Counted from the stretch's first letter, positions 36,599 through 46,839 are shown. The stretch is DNA of 64,000 bases from Roseiarcus sp963764955 (GCA_963764955.1 CAVXVE010000008.1:1-64000), one strand, 5' to 3'. Notes: generated from the sequence alone by a model not told the origin. Translations and numbers: made by a program.

Positions 36599-37516
36599 TT
36601 AGTCCGCGAGAACCAGCTTCGGCGCTTCCATCTGATCGACGGGCAGATTCCATTTCTTCATCAGTTCAGCCTGAACCCCGGATTTCTGGATCTCGGTGAG
36701 CGCGGCGAAGACGGCGTCGCGGAATTCGGTCTTGTTGCGCGGAACCGCGATGCCGACCGAATAGGGAAGCGTCACCGCGGTCGCCTTCTCGAGCTTGTCG
36801 GGATAGGCCTTGACCGCGCCGTCGACCGTGTTCACGTCATTGACATAAGTGTCGGCGCGTCCCGAGAGGATCGCCTGAATGCAATTGGCGTTGTTGTCGT
36901 AAAGCTGGATCTCCGGCGCCGGCTTCCCGGCCGCCTTGCATTTTTCTTCGAGCGCCTGAACGAGAGGCACTTCGACGAAGCCCGTGTTCTCGGCCGCGGT
37001 CGCGCCGCACATCGAGAGGTTGATGCCGTCGATCTTCTTCGGATTGCCCTTGGCGACCAGGACGCCGTCATAGACCTTGAGATAGGTGATGAAGTCAGCC
37101 GCCTTCGCGCGCTGCTTGGTGGCGTAGATATCGGAGATGACGATATCGGCCTGGCCGGCCTCGAGCGTGGTGAGAAGAGCCGCGAAGGTCACAGGCTTGT
37201 AGGTGAGTTTGAATCCGAGGCAATCGCCGATCGCTTCGCCAAGATCGATGTCGAACCCGACATATTTGCTCGGATCGTCGGGATCGAGCGCTTCATAGCC
37301 CGGCGTATGAGGATTGACGCCGTTGACGAGGGTCTTGCCCTTGAGCGAGGGATATTTCGCCTGAAGCGCGGCGCAGGCCTCCGGCGTCTTGGCGATCGCT
37401 GCATGAGGCGCGAGGATCGCCAGTATGGATCCCGCGATCATCGCGGTCAGCGTCCCTGCGACCATGCTCAGCGATGCTGGACCAGCATCGCGACGGCGAA
37501 ACTGAACGATCCTCAT
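36599..37516 (-). CDS. Polar amino-acid ABC substrate-binding protein
   Basis: 305 residues from the ATG at 37516, with GGAG seven bases upstream. Signal peptide with a long hydrophobic core ending around AAIAKTPEA. Type II binding fold (SBP_bac_3): YVGFDIDLGEAIGDCLGFKL, AALLTTLEAGQADIVISDIY, GRADTYVNDVNTVDGAVKAY and LPYSVGIAVPRNKTEFRDA. Heads the operon with permease, ATPase, formamidase, AraC, second formamidase and RidA. Ligand probably an amino acid or amide. Confidence 0.9.
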   Translation of the reverse strand: MRIVQFRRRDAGPASLSMVAGTLTAMIAGSILAILAPHAAIAKTPEACAALQAKYPSLKGKTLVNGVNPHTPGYEALDPDDPSKYVGFDIDLGEAIGDCLGFKLTYKPVTFAALLTTLEAGQADIVISDIYATKQRAKAADFITYLKVYDGVLVAKGNPKKIDGINLSMCGATAAENTGFVEVPLVQALEEKCKAAGKPAPEIQLYDNNANCIQAILSGRADTYVNDVNTVDGAVKAYPDKLEKATAVTLPYSVGIAVPRNKTEFRDAVFAALTEIQKSGVQAELMKKWNLPVDQMEAPKLVLAD

Positions 37517-37841
37517 GTACAACTCCATGGCTTCGGATGCGGAACATTGAGTTCAGCTCCCAAGCATAGAGTGGGCCTGGCGCAGTCCCGTTGTCCTCGA
37601 CCGCACTGATTGTTGTAAAACGATGGGCGGGTCTTCGGGCTCAGATCAATCCTGCCCAGTTTCTAGACAGTGCTCGCTTAAAATCTGTTCGGTTTCACAA
37701 TCGAGGAGCAACAAGTCTTCGCTGTCGATGACTGTAGGCGCTTTCGCTAATTTTGAAGCTCCCCAGCGGATCCGCGGCGCCCGATTCCGGGAGCTTGGAG
37801 CATGGCGCGGACGTCTCTGACTTGCGGGAAGCGGGCTTGGC
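37517..37841. other. Intergenic region upstream of amide operon
   Basis: About 325 bases without a credible gene. It should contain the promoter of the minus-strand transporter operon. A short palindrome GCGGATCCGC lies near 37770. I see no clear AraC-type direct repeats and no terminator hairpin. Confidence 0.4.
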
Positions 37842-39120
37842 TCAGCGTCGTGAGAGGCTGGCGCGGGAGGCCGCCCCTCCCGCCTTATGATTGGCCAGGC
37901 GCACCGACGCGCCGCTCACCAGCGAATCCGACGGGTTGACGATCACCTCTTCCGCAGTATTGAGGCCGGTCAGCACCTCGACGCGGTCGCCATAATCGCG
38001 GCCGATGGTGATCGGCGTGAGCTCCGCGACGCCGTTGCGCACCACGGCGACCCGCAGTCCCTCGCTTCGAAACAATAGCGTATTGGCCGGAATCACCACC
38101 GAATGCGTTCGCTTCTGGAGCGTGAAATGCACGAAGGCGTAGGCGCCGGGCAGCAGCTTGCCGTCGGAATTGTCCACGTCCACCTCGACCAGCAACGTGC
38201 GAGAAGCGGGGTTGATTGCGCCGTCGGTACGCGCCAGCGTGCCGCGGAACGCCTGTCCCGGGAACTCGTCGAACGTAACCGTCGCGGTGTCGCCGGGGTG
38301 GAGATCCGGCGCGTCGGTCTCCGGCGCCGCGACGAAGATGCGCAGCGTCCGGGTCGAGGCCATGTGGAACATCTCCGTGGCCGGGCTGCCCGCGCCCAGC
38401 GTTGATCAGCGCGCCGACGTCGGTGTTGCGTGCGGTGATCACGCCGTCGAACGGCGCGGTCACGCGCTCGAACGCGGTCAACTTCTCCAGGCGATCCACC
38501 TGCGCCTGCGCAACGCGCACGTTGGCGCGCGCGACGTCGACCGCAGCCGTGCTCCCCGCATAGGTCAGCCGGTCCTGGTCGCCCTGCTGTCGGCTGGTCC
38601 AGCCTTGCCGCGCCAGCTCCGAGGTGCGGCCGCTCGTCACTTTGGCGAGGTCCATGTTCGCCTCCGCCTGCGTCACGGCCGCCTGATTCTGCGCCAGTTG
38701 CGCCTGCGCCTCGCGCAACTGCTGGTCGAGCTCCGGCGTCTCAATCTCAGCCAGCACGTCACCGCGTTTCACGTGGGCGCCGATGTCGTAATTCCAGCTT
38801 TTCACGTAGCCGCTGGCGCGCGCGTAGATCGGCGTGTCGATGAACGCCATCGTCTGGCCCGGCAGCACCAGCATCTGGTCGGGCCCGCCGCCGACCGGAT
38901 GCACGACCTCGACGAACGGCGTCGCCGCCGCCGCAGTCTCGGCGTCCAGCGCCGCCTCGGCGACCCCGCGCTCGCGCACCCCGTTGTAAATCAGGCCGCC
39001 AAGCAGCGCGGCCGCAATCGCCAAACCGACCAGCAACATCCGGCCGGGCCGCGCGGGTCGCGGCGCCGGCTCGTCGGGCGCCGGCCGGGCGAGATCGTCC
39101 GCGCTCGGGTCCTTCAGCAT
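37842..39120 (-). CDS. RND efflux periplasmic adaptor (HlyD/MFP), frameshifted
   Basis: About 425 residues. Starts MLKDPSADDLARPAPDEPAP with one membrane anchor (MLLVGLAIAAALLGGLIYN). Lipoyl and hairpin regions follow: ARASGYVKSWNYDIGAHVKR, LREAQAQLAQNQAAVTQAEA and TAPFDGVITARNTDVGALIN. At about 38395 an extra G (GCTGGGCGCGGG) breaks the frame. The continuation is GSPATEMFHMASTRTLRIFV, then LHPGDTATVTFDEFPGQAFR and RVEVLTGLNTAEEVIVNPSD. It links the inner-membrane pump to an outer-membrane channel not encoded here. Lies 16 bases after the pump gene. Confidence 0.85.
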
Positions 39121-39136
39121 GCTATGGCAAAGCTCC

Positions 39137-42100
39137 TCACGCGGCGCCGGCTGGGACGCCACGATCCCCTGCCAGCCGAGGCGCGCGCCGCGCGTGCAGC
39201 AGGGAGAAGACGGCCGGAACGAACACCAGCGTCGCGACTGTTGCAAGCATGAGGCCGCCGATCACCGCCCGCCCCAGCGGGGCGTTCTGCTCGCCGCCCG
39301 CGCCGAGACCAAGCGACATCGGGGCCATGCCGATGATCATCGCCAGCGCCGTCATCAGCACGGGCCGGAACCGGGTGAAGCCGGCCTCGAGCGCGGCGCG
39401 GGCCGCGTCGCCGTGCTCGGCCAGCCGCTCGCGGGCGAATGACACCAAAAGGATGCTGTTTGCGGTCGCGACGCCCATGCACATGATGGCGCCCATGAGC
39501 GCAGGCACGCTGAGCGTCGTCCCGGTCAGGAACAGAAACAAGACGATTCCCCCTAACGCCCCGAACAAGGCCGTGATGATGATGAACGGGTCAAGCCAGG
39601 ACTGGAAGTTCACAACGATCAGCAGATAGACGAGCAGGATCGAGAAGCCCAGTCCCGCCGCCAGGCTGATATAGGCCCCGCGCATGGTCTCGAGCTGACC
39701 GCGGATGGTCACGAAACTGCCGCGCGGCAGGCGCCCCCGGTTGGCGTCGACAATGCGCGTGATGTCCCGTCCCACCGCGCCGAGATCGCGCCCCTGCACG
39801 TTGGCGTAGACATCGACGACGCGGCGGATGTTGTAGTGGTCCACCGCCGCCATCTCCTGCGAGCGAGAGATCGTAGCGACATCGGCGAGAATCGCCCGGC
39901 TGCCTGACGAGCCGGTGATCGGGATGTTCCGGATGTCGTGCAGAGACTGGATATCGTATTGAGGCGCCTGCGCCGCGACCTGGTAGTTCACCCCGTTCCT
40001 CCAGTTGAGGAAGAACATGGGCGTGGTCTGGAAGCTTCCGCTCAGCGTTTCCAGCAGGCTGCCCGCCACGTCGCGCTCGGTCAGCCCGTTTTGCTCCGCC
40101 TTGGTGCGGTCTACGTCGATGTCGAGGTCCGGGTAGTCGAAGCGCTGCTGGATGCGGGCATCCACCACCCCCGGCACTTGACGCACCTCATCGAGAATCT
40201 GGTCGGCGACGACGCGGTTGTCGCGCACGTCGGCGCCGTCAATCTGGATGTCGATCGGCGAGGGCATGCCAAAATTCAGGATCTGGGTGATCATGTCGGC
40301 AGGCAGCGAATAGAACGTCACGCCGGGGAACTCCTGCGCGACCATGCGGCGGATCGCCGCGAGGTATCTGGCGGTCGGGTGGTGATCGGGCTTGAGCGAC
40401 ACCATGATGTCCGCGTCCGCCGCGCCAATCACGCCGGTCGCGGTGTGAGTGAGGTTCATGCCGCTGTACGGCAAGCCTATATTGTCGACGATCGTGTCCA
40501 GTTCGCGCGCAGGTATGACCCGCCGCATGGCGGCCTCGACCTGGTCGGCGAGGCGAGCGGTCTCCTCTATGCGGGTGCCGGTCTTGGCGCGCATGTGAAG
40601 GATGAACTGACCGCTGTCGGTGTTGGGGAAGAAGTCCTGCCCGAGCCAGGGCGCGAGCGCGAAGAGCGCCAGGCAGAATGCGAGAAAGGCCGGAATGAAA
40701 AGGAGTTCGACGGCGCACGAGCAGCGCGAGCAGATCGCGATAGGCGTATCGCGTCCGCTCGAAGCCGCGCTCGAAGCGGCGTTGGAACATCGCCAGCGGA
40801 TTGCGCGTGGGCGCCGAGGCGTGCCCCTTGTGGCGCAGCAGATACATCGCCATCGTCGGAACCAGCGTGCGCGACAGGAAGTAGGAGGCGAGCATCGCGA
40901 ACACCACCGCTTCCGCAAGCGGCATGAAGAGATAGCGCGCCACGCCCTGCAGCAGGAACATCGGCACGAACACGATGCAGATGCACAGCGTCGATACGAG
41001 CGCCGGCACCGCGATCTGGGAGGCGCCGTTGACGATCGCTTCGCGTAGCGGCTGCCCGTCCTCGAGGTAGCGCTCCATGTTCTCGATCGTCACGGTCGCA
41101 TCGTCGACCAGGATGCCGACGGCGAGCGCGAGGCCGCCGAGCGTCATGAGGTTGATCGTCTCGCCCAGCGCGCTAAGCGCCATCACTGAGGTCAGGATCG
41201 ACAGCGGTATCGACACCGCAATGATCAAGGTGCTGCGCCAGCTGCCGAGGAACAAGAGGATCATCAGCGCGGTCAGGCACGCCGCGATCACCGCCTCGCG
41301 CACCACGTCGGCGATCGCCGCCTTGACGAAGATCGACTGGTCGGCGAGCGGCCTGACGTGGAGTTGCGGCGGCATCGTCTGCTCCACCCGCGGCAACAGC
41401 GCGCGGATATCGTCGACCACGTCGATCGTCGAGGCGGCGCCGGCCTTCAGGATGGTCACCAGCACGCCGCGCTTGCCGTCCATACGCACGATGTTGGTCT
41501 GCGGCGCAAACCCGTCGTTGACCGTGGCGACGTCACGCAGATAGATCGTCGCGTTGCCGACCGTGCGGATGGGCAGGTCGTTGAGCTGTTCGATCGTGCG
41601 CGGCGCCGCGTTGGTGCGCACGTCGTATTCGAACTCCGAGATCTTCGCCGTGCCGGACGGCAGCACCAGATCCTGTGCGTTCACTGCGTTCAGGACATCG
41701 GTCGGCGACAACCCCTTCGCCTGCAGCCGCGCCGGATCGAAGGCGATCGTGACCTGCCGCTGCTTGCCGCCATATGGATAGGGGACCGTGGCGCCCGGCA
41801 CGGTGACCAGTTGCGTGCGCAAGAAGTTGAGGCCAAGGTCGTTGAGTTGCTGCTCGGAGAGGTTGTCGCCGGATAGCCCAAGTTGGAGGATTGGCACGTT
41901 GGAGGCGCTGTAGTTCAGGATTTCCGGGGGCTCGGTCCCCGGCGGCGTCTGCCGCAGCAGCAATTGCGAGGCGGCCGTCACCTGCGCGTTCGCGGTATCG
42001 AGGCTGGCGCCCGGTTGGAGAAAGATCTTGACCAGGGCAATGCCGTTATAGGTGGTCGAACTCGATGTGCTGGATGTTGTCGACCAGCGTCGTCAGCGAC

Positions 42101-42306
42101 CGTTCGTAGGCGGAGGTCAGCCGCCCCTCCATCTCTTCGGCATTGAGGCCGGTATAGGTCCACACCACCGCGACCACGGGAATGTTGATGTTCGGAAAGA
42201 TGTCCGTCGGCGTGCGCAGGATCACCAGCGGGCTGACAATCAGGATCAGCAGCGCCAACACCACAAAGGTGTAGGGTCGATCGAGTGCGATTCGGACGAT
42301 CCACAT
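39137..42306 (-). CDS. RND efflux pump inner-membrane protein (AcrB/HAE1-like), two frameshifts
   Basis: About 1,055 residues. It starts MWIVRIALDRPYTFVVLALL at 42306. An extra T near 42058 (GAGTTCGACC for GAGTCGACC) breaks HIESTTYNGIALVKIFLQPG. The middle holds MTLGGLALAVGILVDDATVT with the proton-relay Asp pair. A second break near 40715 leads into LFIPAFLAFCLALFALAPWL, then GQDFFPNTDSGQFILHMRAK. The C-terminal half ends FVPAVFSLLHARRAPRLAGD. Twelve membrane segments and two large periplasmic loops are as expected. Proton-driven export of drugs or solvents. The pump gene precedes the adaptor, the reverse of the usual order. Confidence 0.88.
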
Positions 42307-42705
42307 ACGTGGCCAATTTCCTAGCGGTTAGACGCTGGATCCGGGCGGCCCCGTGATCCAGTCAGCGGCCCGAAGCGGGCAATAATCTCCGATGCGCTTC
42401 GGATGTGTCCTCCTAGCGGCGCCGCCGCATTGGCGCCTGCCGCGGCGTATTGGCGCAAGCCTGTTGCACTTTCTTGGACTAGGCAAGGTCGCGAAGCGAA
42501 TCAACACATTGGGAAGCGCGGACCCTGGTCTCCGGAGTGGCGAAGGAGTGGCGATTTGGCGCCCCTTGTCGTGCTCAACGGCGAATTGCGCTATCCAGGA
42601 CGCTCAAGCCTATGACTGGTCCTACCGCGGGAGCTGAGAGGGGCCTCCGGCGAGGCCGTCCCCGATCTCGACAAGGGAGGCTTCATACACGTCGCGCGGC
42701 GATCG
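42307..42705. other. Intergenic region upstream of RND pump
   Basis: About 400 bases with no credible gene. The octamer ATTGGCGC is repeated 20 bases apart (42429-42436 and 42449-42456), within CGCATTGGCGCC and CGTATTGGCGCA, so a regulator site for the pump operon is possible. No regulator gene is adjacent. Confidence 0.35.
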
Positions 42706-43626
42706 TCAGCGGGCCTCGGCTGACAGTCGCCCAACACCGGGGGCGTATTTTCGCCAGTTGTGCTCCTCGCGGAAGCCCAACAGCTCGCGCGCCTTTCGGT
42801 TGGACATCGGCGCTTCAAAGCTCCCCAATTCGCGCCTTCGCGGCGTGTGCGGCGCGTGCTTCGCCAGGAACGACATCGTGGGGTCGTTTGCGATGATCTC
42901 GTCGTTTGCGGCGTTAAAAACCTGGAAACCGAGACCATCCTTCTCAAGGCAGAGATCGACGATCTGAGCGAGGTCGCGGACGTCGATATAGCTCCACGCG
43001 TCGCGCTTGCGGGCGAGCGGCTGGGCGAGCGCCGCCGGGAACCGCTGATAGTCAGCAGGTTCGATCACCACGCCGATCCGAAGGGCGTAGATGTCGGCGC
43101 CGGTGCGAGAAGCGAACGATCGAGCGATCTTTTCGCCCACCAGCTTCGAGAGGCCGTAGCTGTCGGTCGGATCGACGTCGTAGTCCTCGTCGACGGGAAA
43201 ACTGGTGTAATCCCGGTCGCCCTCCGCAAAGCAGACGCCATAGGCCGTGATGCTCGAGGCGATGACGACCTTGCGTACGCCAAGCTTTATCGCCGCTTCA
43301 ATCACGTTGTAGGTCGACAGCACATTGGCGGCGAACATGGCGTTGTCGGGCCGCATCAGGATACGTGGGATAGCCGCGAAATGAACGACCGCGTCGAGAG
43401 GCGCTGGGCCTCCGCCTCTTCTGAGGTCGTCAAAACCGAAGTGCATCGAGAGGGCGTCGAAAGTTTCCCCGCTGTCGGCGAGATCGACGAGAACCGTGTT
43501 GACTCCCGGCGCATCGAGCGGCTTCAGGTCAAGGTTCAACACCTTGTGGCCGCGTTCGATGAGATAGGGAACGACCGTCCGGCCTATCTTTCCGCTGCCG
43601 CCTGTGAACGCGATGCGCTTGCCCAT
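42706..43626 (-). CDS. NAD-dependent epimerase/dehydratase family (uronate dehydrogenase-like)
   Basis: 306 residues from the ATG at 43626; a longer open frame upstream is not conserved in style. Rossmann motif RIAFTGGSGKIGRTVVPYL, Asp-Leu-Lys at NLDLKPLD (NAD-binding Asp), HFAAIPRI, and catalytic S-S-Y-x-x-x-K at IASSITAYGV ... DSYGLSKLVGEK. Extended SDR. Size and context with sugar-acid dehydratases suggest oxidation of hexuronates to aldarolactones. The specific substrate is inferred. Confidence 0.8.
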   Translation of the reverse strand: MGKRIAFTGGSGKIGRTVVPYLIERGHKVLNLDLKPLDAPGVNTVLVDLADSGETFDALSMHFGFDDLRRGGGPAPLDAVVHFAAIPRILMRPDNAMFAANVLSTYNVIEAAIKLGVRKVVIASSITAYGVCFAEGDRDYTSFPVDEDYDVDPTDSYGLSKLVGEKIARSFASRTGADIYALRIGVVIEPADYQRFPAALAQPLARKRDAWSYIDVRDLAQIVDLCLEKDGLGFQVFNAANDEIIANDPTMSFLAKHAPHTPRRRELGSFEAPMSNRKARELLGFREEHNWRKYAPGVGRLSAEAR

Positions 43627-43678
43627 GAACGCTCTCAGCCTCCCTTCAACCTTGCTCGATCTGGCCCCCAAGTCGGCG

Positions 43679-44836
43679 CTATTCGAAGAGGTCGAAGCCG
43701 GGCGCGGCGTGCTTGCGGACATTCTCCATATTCAGTTCGAGCCCGATTCCGGGTTTGTCGGTGAGCGCGATGTGCCCATCCTTGACGATCGAGCCGGAGC
43801 CGTCGGGAGCGAACACATAGCTGTCCCAGATCTCGCGCTCCTCTAAGGCATGCCATTCGAGCACGAGAAAGTTCGGGACGGCGGCGCAGACATGGGCCGT
43901 CGCCATGGTTCCGAGCGGCGTCGAGACGAGATGGGGGGCGAACGGCAGATAGTAGATCTCGGCGAGATTGGCGATCTTCTTGCTTTCTGCGAGGCCGCCG
44001 CATTTGGGCACGTCCGGCATGACCACGTCCGCCGCCTGCTGCTGCAGCAACTCGCGGAAGCCCCAGCGCAGATAAAGGTTCTCCCCGACGCAGATCGGCG
44101 TGCGGCTTCGCGCCCGCACCTGACGCAGGGCCTCGACATTCTCGGCCGGGAGCGGCTCCTCGAGCCACATGAGATTGAACGGCTCCATCTCCCAGGCGAT
44201 GCGGCAAGCGCTCGGCACGTCGTAGCGGGCGTGAAGATCGATGCAGAGGTCGACATCGGGCCCGACGGCCTTCCGCACCGCCGCGACGCGCTCCACCATC
44301 GATCGCACCTCCGCGTTGTTGACCGTGTGATTGGCCGCGTCGAACTTCGCCGGATGGCGAAGGTTGTCGATGTCGAATTTGAGCGCTGTGAAGCCCTCCT
44401 TCACCATCCGCCGCGCGCGCGCCGCGCAGCCCTCCGGCGAGCCCGAGGAATCATCGCCATCGCCGCAGTCGGCATAGAGGCGGATACGATCGCGGAACTT
44501 CCCGCCCAACAACCGGTAGAGGGGCTGGCCGGCGGCCTTCGCCGCAAGGTCCCACAGCGCAATCTCGATGCCGCTGAGCGCGATCAGGAAGACGCCGCCC
44601 TGCGGGCCCGAGAAGACATGATTGCGGCGGAGCTTCTCCCAGCAATATTCGACATTGCGCGGATCCTCGCCGATCAGTTCGGCTTTCAGTTCCGAAATCA
44701 GGCCAACGATCGCGCCCGCGCCGGCGTCGGGGTTGGCCTCGCCATAGCCCGATAATCCCTCGTCGGTGTCGATCCTCACCAGCGTCGCCTCGCCGTGGTA
44801 GGCGACGACGGCGGTTTTGACGTCCACGATCTTCAT
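43679..44836 (-). CDS. Enolase-superfamily sugar-acid dehydratase (mandelate racemase type), copy 1
   Basis: 385 residues from ATG 44836, with GGAGG twelve bases upstream. The capping domain precedes the barrel. Barrel motifs: FTALKFDIDN (second-strand Lys), LCIDLHARYDVPSACRIA (Asp-x-His), NLMWLEEPLPAEN (Glu), PICVGENLYLRWGF (Glu) and YLPFAPHLVSTPLG (His). The Asp-x-His pair resembles galactonate-dehydratase-like members, where the His is the acid catalyst. Dehydrates a sugar acid to a 2-keto-3-deoxy acid. Lies 52 bases upstream of the dehydrogenase gene on the same strand. Confidence 0.88.
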   Translation of the reverse strand: MKIVDVKTAVVAYHGEATLVRIDTDEGLSGYGEANPDAGAGAIVGLISELKAELIGEDPRNVEYCWEKLRRNHVFSGPQGGVFLIALSGIEIALWDLAAKAAGQPLYRLLGGKFRDRIRLYADCGDGDDSSGSPEGCAARARRMVKEGFTALKFDIDNLRHPAKFDAANHTVNNAEVRSMVERVAAVRKAVGPDVDLCIDLHARYDVPSACRIAWEMEPFNLMWLEEPLPAENVEALRQVRARSRTPICVGENLYLRWGFRELLQQQAADVVMPDVPKCGGLAESKKIANLAEIYYLPFAPHLVSTPLGTMATAHVCAAVPNFLVLEWHALEEREIWDSYVFAPDGSGSIVKDGHIALTDKPGIGLELNMENVRKHAAPGFDLFE

Positions 44837-45020
44837 ACCCGTTCCTCCCAGTCCCCGCGTTTTGATCGCGCCGCACGTCACGTTCTTGCAGCCTTCCGGA
44901 TCCAACGGGATGTCCCCCGGAAGCCGAGTTCGTTCGCAATCTGCCCGCTGCGGACTTGTCAGATGAGTATATAAGCGTGTAAGAAGTCAGGCAAGCGCAT
45001 CATTGGGAGAAGACGCGGCC
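44837..45020. promoter_or_regulatory. Divergent promoter with candidate GntR operator
   Basis: Contains ACTTGTCAGATGAG at 44954-44967, which matches 12 of 14 bases of ACTTGTCCGATAAG found in front of the FCD-GntR gene (minus strand, 46750-46763). It lies between the divergent dehydratase and aldo/keto reductase genes, so one site could control both. Confidence 0.5.
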
Positions 45021-46001
45021 ATGCATGAGCGGCGATTGGGATCGTCTCGGGTATCCGTTTCGGAAATTGGGCTTGGGACGTGGGGCATGTCCGGCGCGTT
45101 CTGGGGCGCGGCCGACGACGCCGAATCGATCCGCGTCATCCACCGGGCGCTCGATCTCGGCGTGACCCTCATCGACACCGCCGAGGCTTACGGCGGGGGG
45201 CACGCCGAGGAGGTGGTCGGCAAGGCGCTCGCCGGCCGGCGCAGCCAGGCTGTGATCGCGACCAAAGCGGCCCCGAACCACCTCGCGCCGGCGGAAGCCG
45301 TGAAGGCGCTGGAAGGGTCGCTGAAGCGGCTGCAGACGGACTATGTCGACGTCTATTTCATCCACTGGCCGAACCCGGACGTGCCGCTGGGCGCAACGAT
45401 GGACGCGTTCGAGCGATTGCGCGCCGAGGGACGCATCCGAGCGCTCGGCGTCTCCAATTTCGGCCCGAAGGAGATGGACGCCGCGCGACAACATGGCGTC
45501 ATCGACGTGCTGCAGCCGCCCTACAACATGCTGTGGCGCGAGGTGGAGGCGGCGACGCTCCCCTATTGCCGTGAGCACAATATCGGCGTGATGCCCTATA
45601 GCGGCCTTGCGCAGGGGCTGCTCACCGGCGCGCTGTCGCGCAGCACGACATTCGCCGAGGGGGATGAGCGCCGCACGACCGTCCTTTTCCAGCCAGGGAC
45701 CTTCGAGCGCGCCCTCGATGCGGTCGAGGGCTTGCGCCCGATCGCCGCGAAATATGGCAAGTCCGTCGCCCAACTTGCGATCCAGTGGCTGACCAGCCGG
45801 CCGGGCGTCACCTCTCCGCTGCTCGGCGCAAGGACAGCGCCTGAGATCGAGGAAAACGTTGGCAGCGTCGGCTGGACAATCGCTGCGGCCGACGTCGCCG
45901 AGATCGACCGGCTGACCCTCCCCGTGTGGAAGGAAATCGCCGACAAGGGCGACATGTTCGGCTACTGGGTGAAGCAGCGCGCGGCGAAGGCGAAAGCGTG
46001 A
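45021..46001 (+). CDS. Aldo/keto reductase
   Basis: 326 residues from ATG 45021 (GGGAGAAG upstream). Barrel start MHERRLGSSRVSVSEIGLGT. Catalytic tetrad: Asp and Tyr in VTLIDTAEAYGGGHAEEVVG, Lys in AVIATKAAPN and His in VYFIHWPNPD. NADP-binding end PLLGARTAPEIEENVGSVGW. Reduces or oxidises a sugar aldehyde, lactone or similar compound with NAD(P)H. Divergent from the dehydratase/dehydrogenase pair and sharing the putative GntR site, so probably the same regulon. Confidence 0.9.
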   Translation: MHERRLGSSRVSVSEIGLGTWGMSGAFWGAADDAESIRVIHRALDLGVTLIDTAEAYGGGHAEEVVGKALAGRRSQAVIATKAAPNHLAPAEAVKALEGSLKRLQTDYVDVYFIHWPNPDVPLGATMDAFERLRAEGRIRALGVSNFGPKEMDAARQHGVIDVLQPPYNMLWREVEAATLPYCREHNIGVMPYSGLAQGLLTGALSRSTTFAEGDERRTTVLFQPGTFERALDAVEGLRPIAAKYGKSVAQLAIQWLTSRPGVTSPLLGARTAPEIEENVGSVGWTIAAADVAEIDRLTLPVWKEIADKGDMFGYWVKQRAAKAKA

Positions 46002-46026
46002 GGGCGCGGGACGGCGATCCCGGGCG

Positions 46027-46731
46027 CTACCCCACCTCCTCCTCGTCAGTCATGAGCAGAAGCGTGTTCAGCATCAAATGCTCACGCATTGCGGCTGCGG
46101 CGCGCTTCGGATCGCGGGCCGCCAAAGCCTCGTAGATCTTGCGATGGTGCTTGGTCGCCTCCGGCAGCGCGCGGGGAGCGCGATTGCTGAGCCGGCGGCT
46201 CGCCGACTGCCACCAGCGGGAGGAATACATGAACCGGTCAAGGATGCGGTTGCGGGTCGCGCGGCAGATCTCCATGTGGAACTCAAGATCGAGCTCGAGA
46301 TAGCGGTCCGGATCGTCGACATGCGCCGTCATGGCGTCGAGAAGGTCGGCGAGACGGGCAAGGCCGGCGTCCGTCAGGGTCTGCGCAGCCTTGGCGGCGA
46401 TGGCGGGTTCAAAGACGAGGCGAGCCTCGTGCAGCTCCTTGAGCAGTTCGTGGACCTGCGGCGAGGGCAGCCATTCGACGAGCAGAGGGCTCATGTAGTC
46501 CCACTCGTCAAGAGGCCGCACATTGATGCGCCGCCCCTGAGCGATGTCGACGATGTCGAGCGCGCTCAGGATCTTTAGCGCCTCCCGCGCAACGGCGCGC
46601 GACACCCCGAATTCGATGCAGATCTGCACTTCCGACGGCGCGAGGCCGTCCGGCAGCTCGCCGCCGGCGATTCGGCGGACCAGCACGCTCGCGACCTGCT
46701 GGGGAAGAGGACGGAGCTTGACCTGCATCAT
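46027..46731 (-). CDS. GntR-family regulator, FadR/FCD type
   Basis: 234 residues from 46731; an in-frame ATG at 46773 would place the operator-like repeat inside the gene. HTH: LPQQVASVLVRRIAGGELPD and EVQICIEFGVSRAVAREALK, then ILSALDIVDIAQGRRINV. FCD domain with VFEPAIAAKAAQT, YLELDLEFHMEICRATRN (metal-binding D-x-x-FH) and ATKHHRKIYEALAARD. It converges on the aldo/keto reductase and is divergent from the CUT1 operon. Likely sugar-acid-responsive repressor of the cluster. Confidence 0.9.
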   Translation of the reverse strand: MMQVKLRPLPQQVASVLVRRIAGGELPDGLAPSEVQICIEFGVSRAVAREALKILSALDIVDIAQGRRINVRPLDEWDYMSPLLVEWLPSPQVHELLKELHEARLVFEPAIAAKAAQTLTDAGLARLADLLDAMTAHVDDPDRYLELDLEFHMEICRATRNRILDRFMYSSRWWQSASRRLSNRAPRALPEATKHHRKIYEALAARDPKRAAAAMREHLMLNTLLLMTDEEEVG

Positions 46732-46749
46732 CGATCTCTGTAACCTGAT

Positions 46750-46770
46750 CTTATCGGACAAGTTGATAAG
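46750..46770. promoter_or_regulatory. Candidate GntR operator, CTTATC-N9-GATAAG
   Basis: Inverted repeat CTTATC (46750-46755) and GATAAG (46765-46770), 19 bases upstream of the preferred GntR start. Its minus-strand sequence ACTTGTCCGATAAG recurs with two mismatches at 44954-44967. Consistent with autoregulation and control of the divergent transporter operon. Confidence 0.55.
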
Positions 46771-46839
46771 CATATAAGACTGGCGAGAGCAAGCGTGTCC
46801 GACGCTCGCTGACCCCGATCGGGCGGTGAGGAGGAAACG

